This document shows positions 16,721 through 25,682 of a stretch of DNA of 64,000 nucleotides, piece by piece. The notes under the pieces are model-generated. The model ran no database searches. It worked only from the letters and a program-made list of their open reading frames with translations, and had not been told where the DNA came from. The DNA is from Bacilliculturomica massiliensis (GTDB lineage: Bacteria; Bacillota; Clostridia; Peptostreptococcales; Anaerovoracaceae), in NCBI RefSeq assembly GCF_900605495.1, contig NZ_LR027591.1:119779-183778 (forward strand). Reading direction: 5' to 3'. Both the position numbers and the translations under genes were made by a program. Positions within the stretch are counted from its first letter, which is position 1; each line of letters begins with the position of its first letter.

Positions 16721-17575
16721 CTACAGAAAGAATTCCGGCTCCGCCCTGCGGGTATAGCCCTCCTCCAGCTCATGCTGGTGATAGAGGTAGCCCTCATCGT
16801 CGTAATACCGGGCATTCTCCGGACACTTCTTGATACAGGCCCCGCATTTAATGCAGATCCCCGTGTATCTGCTCACGTCTTCGGGATCGATAGAGCCCAT
16901 GGGGCACAGCCGCGCGCACAGGCCGCATTTCGTACATTCCGGCCCGGTCTTTGGCAGTACCTTGCGGATGTCGATGGGCGTTCCCTTCCGGTCGCGGGGC
17001 TGGTAGTATCCGCGGATAGGCGTCTCTCCCCTGACCGGAACCGGTCCCTGCTCAAACGCCTTCCCGTCTGCGCTCTCCTTCTTTTCCCAGACGGCGCGCA
17101 GCTTCCCCGCCGCTTCCCGGGCGAACTCCCCGGCCAGCGCAAAATCAGCCTCGTCCGGCCGGCCGGCTCCCAGGATCCGGGAAAAGGAATGCTCTCCCAC
17201 AAAGGCAGCCGCAGCCACGGTGTGAAATCCGTCTTTTTCCAGTATATCTCTCAGTTCTATCAGCGCATCGTCATAATTCCTGTTTCCGTAAAGCACTACC
17301 GGCACCGCCAAAGCACCGTTTCCCGCGATCTCAGCTAAGAATTTCAACAGTACGTTAGGGACCCGTCCCGCGTATACCGGAACCCCAAAAACGACGGCCT
17401 CGTCGCTGGAAAACGCCTTCCCCTGGGCTCTTTTCCGGGGCAGTGTAAAATCAAAGGGCTCCTCCGCCGGTCCCAGCCCCAGTTCCGCGCTGATTCTGTC
17501 CGCCAGAAACGTCACGACGCGCATCGTTGTATCTGTAGCGCTGAAATAAGCCGCGCGCACTTTTTTTTGACCCAT
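16721..17575 (-). CDS. EFR1-type flavodoxin-ferredoxin protein
   Basis: 284 residues. The N-terminal 150 residues form a flavodoxin-like fold (YFSATDTTMR phosphate loop, VFGVPVYAGRVP). The C-terminal part carries two 4Fe-4S clusters: CTKCGLCARLCPMGS near 211 and CIKCGACIKKCPENA near 239. The domain order matches the EFR1 family of anaerobic electron carriers. It would pass single electrons between FMN and iron-sulfur partners in the cytoplasm. It lies 11 bases downstream of the amidase gene on the same strand, with AAAGGAGGAGAAT before its ATG, so the two are probably co-transcribed although no functional link is obvious. Confidence 0.88.
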   Translation of the reverse strand: MGQKKVRAAYFSATDTTMRVVTFLADRISAELGLGPAEEPFDFTLPRKRAQGKAFSSDEAVVFGVPVYAGRVPNVLLKFLAEIAGNGALAVPVVLYGNRNYDDALIELRDILEKDGFHTVAAAAFVGEHSFSRILGAGRPDEADFALAGEFAREAAGKLRAVWEKKESADGKAFEQGPVPVRGETPIRGYYQPRDRKGTPIDIRKVLPKTGPECTKCGLCARLCPMGSIDPEDVSRYTGICIKCGACIKKCPENARYYDDEGYLYHQHELEEGYTRRAEPEFFL

Positions 17576-17586
17576 ATTCTCCTCCT

Positions 17587-19545
17587 TTACTTTTCCAGTG
17601 TTATGGTAACCGTCCTGCTTTCATCCAGCCAGTCCACCGCAGCGGACAGCGCCTCGGCCGCCGCTCTGCCCGGCACCAGCGTCCGCCCGTTGGCGATCTG
17701 CGCAGGCACGTCAAGCTCGACCGACCGCGTACCCTGAGCGTCCTTCACTGTCATCGTCTTGCTGTCGATGGTCATGAGCACCTCCGTCCCGTCTTTTTCG
17801 GCGGACACGGTCTGGGATGTTCCATCCCATCCCACCTCGGCGCCCAGCGCCTCGAAAACAGCGCGGAACGGTATGAGCACGCGTCCTTCCTTCAGCACCG
17901 GCGGCTGATCCATCTCCAGCTCCGAACCGTTAACCAGTACGGTGACATCCTTCATGACGCCCACGCGCTTCAGATATGTCTCCACCGCCTTGCCGGCCGC
18001 TTCACCGAATCGTTCCTGCGTGCTGCGCTGGATAAGCCATTGATAATCCATCGGGTTGGACATGAAGGAAGTCTCAAACAGCACCGACGGATAGCCGGTC
18101 ATCCGCGTCATGGCCAGATTGCTGTGCCGCGGCGTTTTTGACCCGATCCCCATATTCTGCGTGATCGCCTCATTAATGATGGCCGCATCCTTCTCGTGAT
18201 CCAGCGAATAGAAAGTCAGCATTCCCTTGGCGTTGTTGTAGTCCGCTGTCACCGGCATCGAATTGCAGTGGACAGAAAGACAGAGATCCGGCTTTTCCAT
18301 GGCCACCTGATACGCCCGCTCCGAAAGCCCCACTGCGGTATCGTCCGTTCTGGTCATCAGCACGGCAGCTCCCCTGCCCTCCAGATAGCTCTGGATCCCC
18401 AGCGCGATACTCAGGTTGATATCCTTTTCCATCGGTCCAAAGACCCCGGGAGCCCCCAGCGACCCAGTGTCCGTTCCGCCGTGTCCCGCGTCGATGTGGA
18501 CCCGCACCCCAGTCAGATCTCTGCCGTTGAGTACAGGACTGTGCTTAAATCCCACTTTCATGTAGCCGTCTTCAAATTCCGCATAATACCCGTTTACCGG
18601 CGCTCCGTCCCGAAAATTGAAACTCAGTATGGTATTCGCCCCGTTGCTTCCGCCTTTCCCATCTGCCAGCACCGTGACGTTCTTCAGTATCTTATTGGAA
18701 GTGATCTCCGGCAGCGTCCCATTCTGTTTCGTGTTGTACAGGATCAGCGACGCCCGATTCTGTCCCTCCACCGGTTCCAGGCTGTAAAGCGCGTTCTGGT
18801 CCATCCTCAGCCACAGTTCCGTGCAGTTTTTATCCGTCATGGGCACAAACTTCATCTCCGAAATATTAGAAGCCGCCAGAGTACCCTCCGCAGCCTTGAT
18901 GTTGCTCTTATATACAAAAGTGCCGTCGGACAGCCGGTACAGATTGCCCGCGTCCCCCGTCAGCTGAGCCACCGTGCCCTTTGCCAGCGGAGTCAGCAGC
19001 TTTGTCCCGTCGGTCCCCGGCGAAGCCATGCGGGAGATATTGTGGCCCGTCACAGTGCCGTACTTCGGCGTAACGCCCGCTCCCCAGATATTGACCTTCG
19101 TCTGAGAGCCTCCGCCCCCTGTCCCCGCCTGCTTGCGTGTGACCGTCACAGTCTTGCTCCTGCCGTTATTGGTAAACGTAAATGTATTTTTACCCACATC
19201 CAAACTGACGTACTGTGCAAAGAAACCCTTCTCCGTCGTCTCGATCTGCTTGCCGTTCAAATACAGCGGGTAATCGTAATCACAGGCCCCATAGATACTG
19301 ATCTGTCTGGCCGTGGTGCTGTAATTAAGCTCCGGCGCCTGAATAATGATATCGTGAGGATTTTCATAGGTCGCCGCCTTCACGGCCGCTTTCGCGCCCA
19401 CCGCCGCCTCGCCGGTGCTGACCACCGCCGGATCCATCTGTCCCGTCGAATCCGCCGCCAGCGCGCAACCAGGAAACTGCCCCAGAAAACAGACTGCCGC
19501 AGCCAGGATCGCGATCCTCTTTACCATCTCTTTCTTTCCCTTCAT
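17587..19545 (-). CDS. secreted N-acetylmuramoyl-L-alanine amidase with stalk domain
   Basis: 652-residue exported cell-wall hydrolase. A signal peptide covers about residues 1-30. An N-terminal beta-sandwich (about 55-115) and an SH3-like stretch (about 160-230) precede an Amidase_3 zinc domain at about 348-530, with zinc and catalytic motifs HIDAGHGG, MEKDIN, SVHCNS and LFETSFMSNP. The last 115 residues form a copper-amine-oxidase-N-like stalk domain (DVTVLVNGSELEMDQPP), often found in clostridial wall proteins. It would cut the amide bond between MurNAc and the stem peptide. Starts at residue 1 or 7 are both possible; GGGGGA precedes the first. Confidence 0.92.
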   Translation of the reverse strand: MKGKKEMVKRIAILAAAVCFLGQFPGCALAADSTGQMDPAVVSTGEAAVGAKAAVKAATYENPHDIIIQAPELNYSTTARQISIYGACDYDYPLYLNGKQIETTEKGFFAQYVSLDVGKNTFTFTNNGRSKTVTVTRKQAGTGGGGSQTKVNIWGAGVTPKYGTVTGHNISRMASPGTDGTKLLTPLAKGTVAQLTGDAGNLYRLSDGTFVYKSNIKAAEGTLAASNISEMKFVPMTDKNCTELWLRMDQNALYSLEPVEGQNRASLILYNTKQNGTLPEITSNKILKNVTVLADGKGGSNGANTILSFNFRDGAPVNGYYAEFEDGYMKVGFKHSPVLNGRDLTGVRVHIDAGHGGTDTGSLGAPGVFGPMEKDINLSIALGIQSYLEGRGAAVLMTRTDDTAVGLSERAYQVAMEKPDLCLSVHCNSMPVTADYNNAKGMLTFYSLDHEKDAAIINEAITQNMGIGSKTPRHSNLAMTRMTGYPSVLFETSFMSNPMDYQWLIQRSTQERFGEAAGKAVETYLKRVGVMKDVTVLVNGSELEMDQPPVLKEGRVLIPFRAVFEALGAEVGWDGTSQTVSAEKDGTEVLMTIDSKTMTVKDAQGTRSVELDVPAQIANGRTLVPGRAAAEALSAAVDWLDESRTVTITLEK

Positions 19546-19628
19546 CTTCCCAATTCCCCCATACTCGCTTTTATCGATCCCTCAGTTGATCCCTGCGCCC
19601 CACGCGGTCCGCCTGTCCGCCTGCCGAT

Positions 19629-19729
19629 CTTGTGACCTGCCGATCTTCTGATCTGCCGGCCTTTTGACCTGCCGGACTTCTGACCCGCTGGGCTTCTGAA
19701 CTGTCCGCCTGGTCTTCTGACCTGCCGGC
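19629..19729. repeat. 16-bp tandem repeats
   Basis: Six degenerate copies of CTTCTGACCTGCCGGM in a row; the fifth copy is 21 bases. They lie in the 529-base gap (19546-20074) upstream of the amidase gene. The rest of the gap holds the terminator of the SCP2-like gene and AT-richer sequence around 19785-19980 that may contain the amidase promoter, which I could not define. Confidence 0.8.
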
Positions 19730-19987
19730 CTTTGTATTTCGCGTGAGATCCCGGGCGGTCGCGCCCAGTCCGTGCGCTTATTTTTCATTTTACCATGACT
19801 GGACGCAGGCCATCATGGTAAAATCCGCGCATGGCGTCTGCCGCGCACAGAATCTGTAAAATAGCAGACCTATGGCTATTTTACCACAGATTCCGCCCTT
19901 CTGCGACATTTAGAGCCCAATTATTCACCGCAAGTCCAAGCTTTTTAGCGACCTGCTGCAGACTTCCGTGAAGAAACCGGAAGGGTT

Positions 19988-20039
19988 TTAAAAAACGGCC
20001 GTTTCCTCCGGTCCTCAGACCTTTCGGAAACAGCCGTTT
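19988..20039 (-). terminator. terminator after the SCP2-like gene
   Basis: AAACGGCTGTTTCC (20039-20026) pairs with GGAAACGGCCGTTT (20006-19993) with one wobble, enclosing a smaller GGTC/GACC hairpin. TTTTTTAAAA follows on the minus strand. Confidence 0.88.
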
Positions 20040-20074
20040 CACTGCGTTTTAACATACCGGACGCCGCCGACCGC

Positions 20075-20764
20075 CTACAGCTGATCGAACAGCTTTTTCA
20101 GCTCCATGGCGCGGTCCCAGTTCCCATCCACGAAGACGCGTCCTTCTCTCACCGCCTGCTCAAAATCAAGCTTCTTCTCCACAATATCCAGAAGATCGTC
20201 AAATATCACTTCCAGTCTGGCGTCCCGATCCCGATAATCATAGGGCTCCACTGCCAAAAAACCGTCCACGATCTCAATGTAGAAGATCCCGTGCCCCTGA
20301 CCGGCGAGATCTATCTGATAAGCCGCCTTCCCGGCTATAACGGCCGGATCGGTGGTCTTCAGCTTCTCTCTGACGAAATTCACCACATCAATATACTCCA
20401 TCCCCGCCCGTTTGACGCCGGCTTTCTTCCGGGTCTTTTTTGCAGGTGAAGCCTCTTTTTCCTCTTTCTTCTTTGCCGCGGCTTTCTCCTTCTTTACGAT
20501 GGCCGTCTGCGCTTTTTCCTTCTTGACCACAGAAGTCTGCGCCTTATCCTTCTTTACAACAGCCGTTTCCCCTTTTTCCTTCTTAACTACAGCTCTCTGC
20601 GCCTTATCCTTTTTTACCACGGCGGTCTCACCTTCGACTTTCTTGACAACAGCTGTCTCCGCCTTCTTCTTTTCCACGATTCCCGTTTCCATTTCCGGCT
20701 TCTCCACGACAGCGGTTTGTGCCTTCTCCGCAAGAGTGGTATTCTCAGTCTTTTTTTCGGCCAT
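20075..20764 (-). CDS. SCP2-like protein with N-terminal lysine-rich decapeptide repeats
   Basis: 229 residues in two parts. Residues 14-95 are eight tandem copies of a ten-residue unit close to ETAVVKKDKA, followed by a Lys/Ala-rich stretch, so the N-terminus is strongly basic and probably extended or helical. Residues 122-228 resemble an SCP2 sterol-carrier domain, a small hydrophobic-ligand fold (AAYQIDLAGQGHGIFYIEI, LEVIFDDLLDIVEKKLDFEQA). Basic repeat tails of this kind occur in histone-H1-like bacterial proteins and may bind nucleic acid or acidic polymers. The function is unknown. AGGAGGG precedes the ATG, and a TGATATAAT extended -10 lies at 20838-20830. Confidence 0.75.
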   Translation of the reverse strand: MAEKKTENTTLAEKAQTAVVEKPEMETGIVEKKKAETAVVKKVEGETAVVKKDKAQRAVVKKEKGETAVVKKDKAQTSVVKKEKAQTAIVKKEKAAAKKKEEKEASPAKKTRKKAGVKRAGMEYIDVVNFVREKLKTTDPAVIAGKAAYQIDLAGQGHGIFYIEIVDGFLAVEPYDYRDRDARLEVIFDDLLDIVEKKLDFEQAVREGRVFVDGNWDRAMELKKLFDQL

Positions 20765-20985
20765 AGTAATCCCTCCTGACTTACGGCGGCGCCTCAGGTC
20801 GCCTTCTCTATTCTACTGTTGATACTTTAATTATATCACTGTTTCTCTTAAACCGGAGCGCCTTTTTCAATATTACAGCGAAAACATCCATCTGCGTAAA
20901 AAACTGCAAAAATGCTTGCAGACAGCGTGCAGCATGCCGGGACGTCATTCGGATAGAAGCCATTCTGAAAGCCTGGCCGCCGGGC

Positions 20986-21044
20986 GCGGTGCCGGACAGG
21001 GGTATCTGCCCGGGGGTGCGGTGCCGGACAGGGGTATCTGCCCG
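20986..21044. repeat. 27-bp direct repeat, two copies
   Basis: The copies at 20986-21012 and 21018-21044 are identical (unit begins GCGGTGCCGGACAGGGG). They lie in the 860-base gap between the SCP2-like and FprA genes. Confidence 0.85.
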
Positions 21045-21350
21045 CCCATGCGGCGGGCATCTGGAAAATAATTCCTCGACATGGGTGAAAATGCTGATAA
21101 TATTTCACTTTTGCATAATTAAGGCAGGAATATATGCGAAACCTTCCAAAAAAAATAGTTTTCACCTATTCACTCATGAAATATTGCAGTTTCAGTGGGT
21201 CTATACAGCTAATTTAGGTGAAACAAGAGATTTTTCTGCAATTTCACCTATCGTTCCGCTGTCAGGAACCTGCGGTCGCTTTGCGGCGCCGCCAGTCCAG
21301 CAGCCATCCCTCCGCCCGTTGGTCCTGCGGTCATCTGCGGCCGGCCGCGA

Positions 21351-21530
21351 CCCGCCCGCCAGTCCGGCCGCCCGCCCCCCCCCCCCCCCCCCTCCCCCCC
21401 GCCCCCCCCCCCCCCCCCCCACCCCCCCGCCCCCCCCCCCCCCCCCACCCCCCCGGCACCCCCCCCCCCGTGGGCCCGCCGGCCCCCACCCGCCCGTGAG
21501 TCCATCGGCAGCCATCCGCCCGCCAGTGCC
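21351..21530. repeat. C-homopolymer island in a GC-rich repeat region
   Basis: From 21375 to 21469, 87 of 95 bases are C. The interruptions are regular: the runs are 18, 7, 19, 7, 17 and 7 C, giving a unit of 26-28 bases repeated three times. CCGCCCGCCAGT occurs on both sides (near 21352 and 21520). The open frames across it are homopolymer artefacts (poly-Pro, poly-Gly). It could be a real slipped repeat or partly an assembly error. No gene is supported between 20765 and 21624. Confidence 0.8.
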
Positions 21531-21624
21531 GCAGCCGCGCTCCATCCGCCCACCGCCGAAAACAAAAAACAAAACCGCAGCCGATCATTCTGCATAACGA
21601 CCGGCCGCGGTCCCGTGACTCTAT

Positions 21625-22833
21625 TTATTTATTCTTCATTGATTCAATGATGCTGTCGGCCAGGGCCCCGATCTCATCCAGATTGTCTTCTCTCATGGCG
21701 GAGGACAGGGTGACCTTCTCATCGAGTACGGTCATCTGTTTCATGTTGTTCTCCAGAAAATCTCTCATGAGGGAGCCGGACTTGCAGGCCCAGGATCCGT
21801 TTTCAATGATGGCCACAGTGCGTTTCTGCAGATTCAGCGCCTTCATATCCATCAGATAATTGTGCATCACCGGGTAGATGCCCAGGTTATAGGTGACGGA
21901 GGCCAGCACGATGTGACTCAGGCGGAAGGTCTCCGAAATAAGCTGCGACACATGGGTCTTGGAAACGTCGTACATGACCACGTTCGTCATGCCCCTCTCC
22001 ACCAGCGCCGTGGCCAGGGAATTGGCCGCCGCTTCCGTATTACCGTACATGGAGGCGTAAGCGATCATAACGCCCGTTTCCTCCGGCTCGTAACGGCTCC
22101 ACTTGTCGTACTTGTCAAGGAAATATCCCAGATCCGTGCGCCATACGGGTCCGTGGAGCGGACAGATCATCTTGATGTCGATGCCGCCGGCTTTTTTCAG
22201 CAGCGCCTGCACCTGCGGGCCGTACTTGCCCACAATATTTGTATAATACCTTCTGGCGTCGTCGATCCAGTCGCGGTCGAAGTTCACTTCATCGTTGAAC
22301 AGCTTGCCGTCCAGCGATCCGAAAGATCCGAAAGCGTCCGCAGCAAAGAGCACGCCGTTGGTGGTATCAAAGGTCACCATGGCTTCCGGCCAGTGCACCA
22401 TGGGCGCCGCCACGAAAGTAACGGTATGCTTTCCGAAGCAGCGGGTATCCCCTTCCTTTACCTCCTCGATCCGGCCGTCGATAGAGAAGCCGAACTGACG
22501 CATAAAGAGAAATGCCTTCTCTGTGCTGATGATCTTCACCTCGGGATAGCGCAGGATGATCTCCTCTATGGAAGCCCCGTGATCCGGCTCCATGTGATTG
22601 ATGACGAGATAATCCAGCTTTCTCCCTGCCAGGACCGCCTCCACATTTTCGATGAACTGCCGGCCCGCGGACCAGTCCACCGTATCGAAGAGAACGGTCT
22701 TCTTATCCAGAAGCAGATAAGAGTTATAAGAAACGCCCCTGGGAATGGGATGAATATTTTCGAAGAGTGTCAGGCGACGGTCATTTGCGCCCACCCAATA
22801 CAGATCTTCTGTTACTTTTCTGACACAATACAT
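21625..22833 (-). CDS. fprA: FprA-family A-type flavoprotein (rubredoxin:oxygen/NO oxidoreductase type)
   Basis: 402-residue flavodiiron protein. The N-terminal beta-lactamase-like domain carries the di-iron ligands: NHMEPDH at 79-85, the later MVHWPEA, AADAFGSFG and CPLHGPVW. The C-terminal flavodoxin domain begins near residue 255 (IAYASMYGNTEAAA). The family reduces O2 to water, or NO to N2O, with electrons from rubredoxin or coenzyme F420; here rubredoxin is the likely donor. It lies 119 bases downstream of an acyl-CoA dehydrogenase carrying its own rubredoxin domain, on the same strand. AAAAGGAGGA precedes the ATG. It is probably cytoplasmic oxygen protection. Confidence 0.93.
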   Translation of the reverse strand: MYCVRKVTEDLYWVGANDRRLTLFENIHPIPRGVSYNSYLLLDKKTVLFDTVDWSAGRQFIENVEAVLAGRKLDYLVINHMEPDHGASIEEIILRYPEVKIISTEKAFLFMRQFGFSIDGRIEEVKEGDTRCFGKHTVTFVAAPMVHWPEAMVTFDTTNGVLFAADAFGSFGSLDGKLFNDEVNFDRDWIDDARRYYTNIVGKYGPQVQALLKKAGGIDIKMICPLHGPVWRTDLGYFLDKYDKWSRYEPEETGVMIAYASMYGNTEAAANSLATALVERGMTNVVMYDVSKTHVSQLISETFRLSHIVLASVTYNLGIYPVMHNYLMDMKALNLQKRTVAIIENGSWACKSGSLMRDFLENNMKQMTVLDEKVTLSSAMREDNLDEIGALADSIIESMKNK

Positions 22834-22952
22834 GGCTTCAGTCCTCCTTTTCCTGAAACAAATCTGCTGCTGTTTCCTGCTCCGTGCTAATCCGTTTCAA
22901 AACCGTTCCAGATCTATTATGCACGGGCTTTCGGAAATCCGCAAGACGTCTC

Positions 22953-24866
22953 TTAAGCCTCTACTTCAATAAACATATCCTTTTCTTCGCCGCAGTCCGG
23001 ACAGATCCACTCTTCCGGCAGATCCTTGAACAGCGTTCCCGGACGGATGTCGCCTTCCTCGTCGCCCACCGCCGGATCGTATTCGTACCCGCAGCCGTTG
23101 CACACATACGTCTTGTAAGACGGAGCCGCTTTCTTCGGTACAAAGCGCTTCATCTTCTTCATGGGCGGAGCCGGCTGCTTGGGCTCTCCGTTATCCAGCG
23201 CGGCCGTCAGCAGCGGCAGGATCTCCATCAGGTCTCCCACGATGCCGTAGTCTGCGTTCTTGAAGATCGGAGCGTTAGGATTGTTGTTGATCGCCACGAT
23301 CGTGGCCGCGTCCTTTATTCCTTTCAGGTGCTGTCCTGCCCCCGAGATACCGCAGGCAATGTACAGATTCCCGTTGAATTTCTGACCGGACATACCCACG
23401 TAACGGTTCAGCGGCACGTATTTCAGGGTCTCCGCCACCGGACGGGAAGAGCCTACGGCCGCGCCGGCCTGAACTGCCAGGGCCCGGATCAGCTCCATGT
23501 TCTTTTCCTCCCCGATGCCCTTACCAGCGCTGACTACCCGCTCCGCCTTTGTGATAGGCGTATCGATGTCGATCCCCACGGTGAAGTCGTATCCGTCTCC
23601 CTTCAGCGCCTCGACCAGAGCGTTCACCTGATCCTGCGCCGTGCCGTCCTTGAATATCATCTTCTTGCGCGCCCCTGTGACCGGTCCCCGTTTGCGGACG
23701 GGAGTCCCGCTCTCTGTCTTGGGCATCTTGCCGATGATGTGGGAAGCGATAACTACCCGCTGGATCTCGTTGGTCCCCTCGTAGATCGTGCAGATCTTCG
23801 CGTCGCGGTAAGCCCGTTCTACTTCCATGCCCTTCAGATAACCATTTCCTCCGAAGATCTGAAGCGCATCGTTGACGATCTCAAGACATACGTCGGAAGC
23901 GTACTGTTTCGCCATGGCGGATTCCATCCCGTAGGGTTCGTGATGCTCCTTCAGTTCCGCAGCGCTGTAGACCAGGAACCGGGCGGCTCTCAGTTTTGTC
24001 GCCATATCGGCCAGCTTGAAGGAGATGATCTGCTGCTGCGCGATCGGCTTTCCGAACTGTTCTCTTTCTTTTGCGTACTCCAGCGCGTGCTCGTATGCGC
24101 CCTGGGCGATCCCCAGCGCCTGGGCCGCAATGCCGATCCGGCCGCCGTCCAGCGTGGACATGGCGATCTTAAATCCCTCGCCTTCCTTGCCCAGAAGATT
24201 TTCCTTCGGCACTTTAACGTTGTTGAAGAGAAGCTGCGCCGTGGAGGAAGAACGGATGCCCATCTTATCGTAATGATCGCCGAAAGTGAAGCCCTCCCAG
24301 CCCTTTTCCACGATAAAAGCACTGATGCCGCGAACCCCGATATCCGGCGTCGTAACGGCAAAGATCACATACGTATCCGCTTTATCCGCGTTGGTAATAA
24401 ATATTTTTTCACCGTTGAGGATGTAATGATCGCCTTCCAGCACCGCCGTCGTCTCCGTGCCGCCGGCGTCGCTGCCCGCATTAGGTTCCGTCAGACCAAA
24501 GGCGCCGATCTTCTCACCCTTTGCCAGCGGCACCAGGTATTTCTGTTTTTGTTCCTCCGTGCCGTAAGCAAATATGGGCCAGCTGCCAAGGGATACATGC
24601 GCGGAAAGGATCACGCCCGTTCCACCGTCCACCCTTGCCAGTTCCTCCACCGCGATGGCATAACTGAGAATATCCAGCCCTGCTCCGCCATATTCTTCAG
24701 GATAAGGAATCCCCATCAGCCCCATCTCGCCAAACTTCTTTATGGGTTCTGTAGGAAACATATTTTCCTTGTCCATGAGAAAGGTCAGGGGTTTCACCTC
24801 TGTCTCAGCAAATTCTCTGATCCTCGCCCGCAGAGCCTCCTGCTGTTCCGTCGTCTTGAAAAACAT
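22953..24866 (-). CDS. acyl-CoA dehydrogenase / ETF-alpha / rubredoxin fusion
   Basis: 637 residues in three modules. Residues 1-385 are a full acyl-CoA dehydrogenase; the probable catalytic base is the glutamate of IYEGTNEIQ (about 362), as in short-chain enzymes. Residues about 400-560 match the FAD-binding C-terminal half of ETF-alpha ([36 protein letters not shown]). Residues 580-637 are a complete rubredoxin ([18 protein letters not shown]). Electrons could pass from acyl-CoA through both FADs to the rubredoxin iron within one chain. No ETF-beta gene is nearby. The start at 24866 follows AGAAGGAGGTAGTTGT. FprA, a rubredoxin oxidase, lies directly downstream. Confidence 0.92.
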   Translation of the reverse strand: MFFKTTEQQEALRARIREFAETEVKPLTFLMDKENMFPTEPIKKFGEMGLMGIPYPEEYGGAGLDILSYAIAVEELARVDGGTGVILSAHVSLGSWPIFAYGTEEQKQKYLVPLAKGEKIGAFGLTEPNAGSDAGGTETTAVLEGDHYILNGEKIFITNADKADTYVIFAVTTPDIGVRGISAFIVEKGWEGFTFGDHYDKMGIRSSSTAQLLFNNVKVPKENLLGKEGEGFKIAMSTLDGGRIGIAAQALGIAQGAYEHALEYAKEREQFGKPIAQQQIISFKLADMATKLRAARFLVYSAAELKEHHEPYGMESAMAKQYASDVCLEIVNDALQIFGGNGYLKGMEVERAYRDAKICTIYEGTNEIQRVVIASHIIGKMPKTESGTPVRKRGPVTGARKKMIFKDGTAQDQVNALVEALKGDGYDFTVGIDIDTPITKAERVVSAGKGIGEEKNMELIRALAVQAGAAVGSSRPVAETLKYVPLNRYVGMSGQKFNGNLYIACGISGAGQHLKGIKDAATIVAINNNPNAPIFKNADYGIVGDLMEILPLLTAALDNGEPKQPAPPMKKMKRFVPKKAAPSYKTYVCNGCGYEYDPAVGDEEGDIRPGTLFKDLPEEWICPDCGEEKDMFIEVEA

Positions 24867-24926
24867 ACAACTACCTCCTTCTCTCTTTCGGTTCTTTATA
24901 CTGCCCATCGGCGCCTCCCAAATATC

Positions 24927-24945
24927 AATAACAATTATCATTATT
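24927..24945 (-). promoter_or_regulatory. candidate Fur/PerR-family box
   Basis: The minus strand reads AATAATGATAATTGTTATT, near-palindromic and 15 of 19 matches to the Fur consensus GATAATGATAATCATTATC. It lies 61 bases upstream of the dehydrogenase fusion start. Fur and PerR sites cannot be told apart by eye, and A/T richness alone could give part of the match. Confidence 0.55.
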
Positions 24946-25076
24946 AATTTCTTGGTAGAGATATACCCTCTTCTCACACTTCAAAACACATAAAATGAAT
25001 AATGTGAAAGAAACCCGCCAGAACCGCCGCCTTACCCGGCCCTACAGCCAGCCGCAGCCCGCGGACACAGACTCGT

Positions 25077-25105
25077 TTGACAGCGCTGCGCAAAGACGTT
25101 AAACT
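25077..25105 (+). promoter_or_regulatory. possible promoter of the GNAT gene
   Basis: TTGACA (25077-25082) and TAAACT (25100-25105) are 17 bases apart. The -35 is perfect and the -10 matches at four of six positions. It lies 88 bases before the GNAT start. Confidence 0.5.
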
Positions 25106-25192
25106 GTTGGCATATACGTGACATACACGTTTTACGGCGTCGATCCGACGCCGGTTTTCCGATAGATCGTCTGATCAAAGAGAGGTTAAAAC

Positions 25193-25669
25193 ATGAACGA
25201 CCACGATCACAACGCTGCAGAGTTGAGCATTGAAAGGGCGGAGAACGCCCGGGAGCTTGCGGCCTGTCTGAATATACGCGAACAGGTCTTTACCGGCGAA
25301 AAGGGGGTGCCGCGGGACATCGAGAGAGACGCCTGCGACCGGCTGAACGGTCCCTGCGACCATTTTGCCGTACGCTGGGGCGGAGAGTCTGCCGGCGCGC
25401 TCCGCTGCCTGCGGCTGGATCCCGCCGCCGTCAAATTACAGAGATTTTGCTTTCTGAAAGAATACCGGGATCTGGGTCTTGGCAGAAAGGTCCTGCAGTT
25501 TATCGAAGGGTATTACCAGTCCAGGGGCTTTACCCGAATCGTCATGGACGCCAAATTTGACGTTGCTGGATTCTATGAAAAATGCGGCTACACGAAAACC
25601 TCCGATCCTTTCACCGAGGCCGGCGTCGTTCACGTGGCCATGGCCAAGAATCTGCGGGGCGGGAGATAA
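25193..25669 (+). CDS. GNAT family N-acetyltransferase
   Basis: 158-residue single-domain acetyltransferase that would transfer an acetyl group from acetyl-CoA to an amine. The acetyl-CoA pocket motif is around EYRDLGLGRKVLQFIEGYYQ (near residue 90), and the C-terminal FYEKCGY is typical of the family. The N-terminal FTGEKGVPRDIERD segment resembles the ElaA/YjcF subgroup. The substrate is unknown. It is a single gene, convergent with the glycosylase gene, from which it is separated by 13 bases without a clear terminator. Confidence 0.88.
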   Translation: MNDHDHNAAELSIERAENARELAACLNIREQVFTGEKGVPRDIERDACDRLNGPCDHFAVRWGGESAGALRCLRLDPAAVKLQRFCFLKEYRDLGLGRKVLQFIEGYYQSRGFTRIVMDAKFDVAGFYEKCGYTKTSDPFTEAGVVHVAMAKNLRGGR

Positions 25670-25682
25670 AGACAGTCAGGGG

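Noticed and set aside
21201..21597. Poly-glycine and poly-proline reading frames
   Set aside because: They arise from the C-homopolymer tract on both strands and cannot be real proteins.
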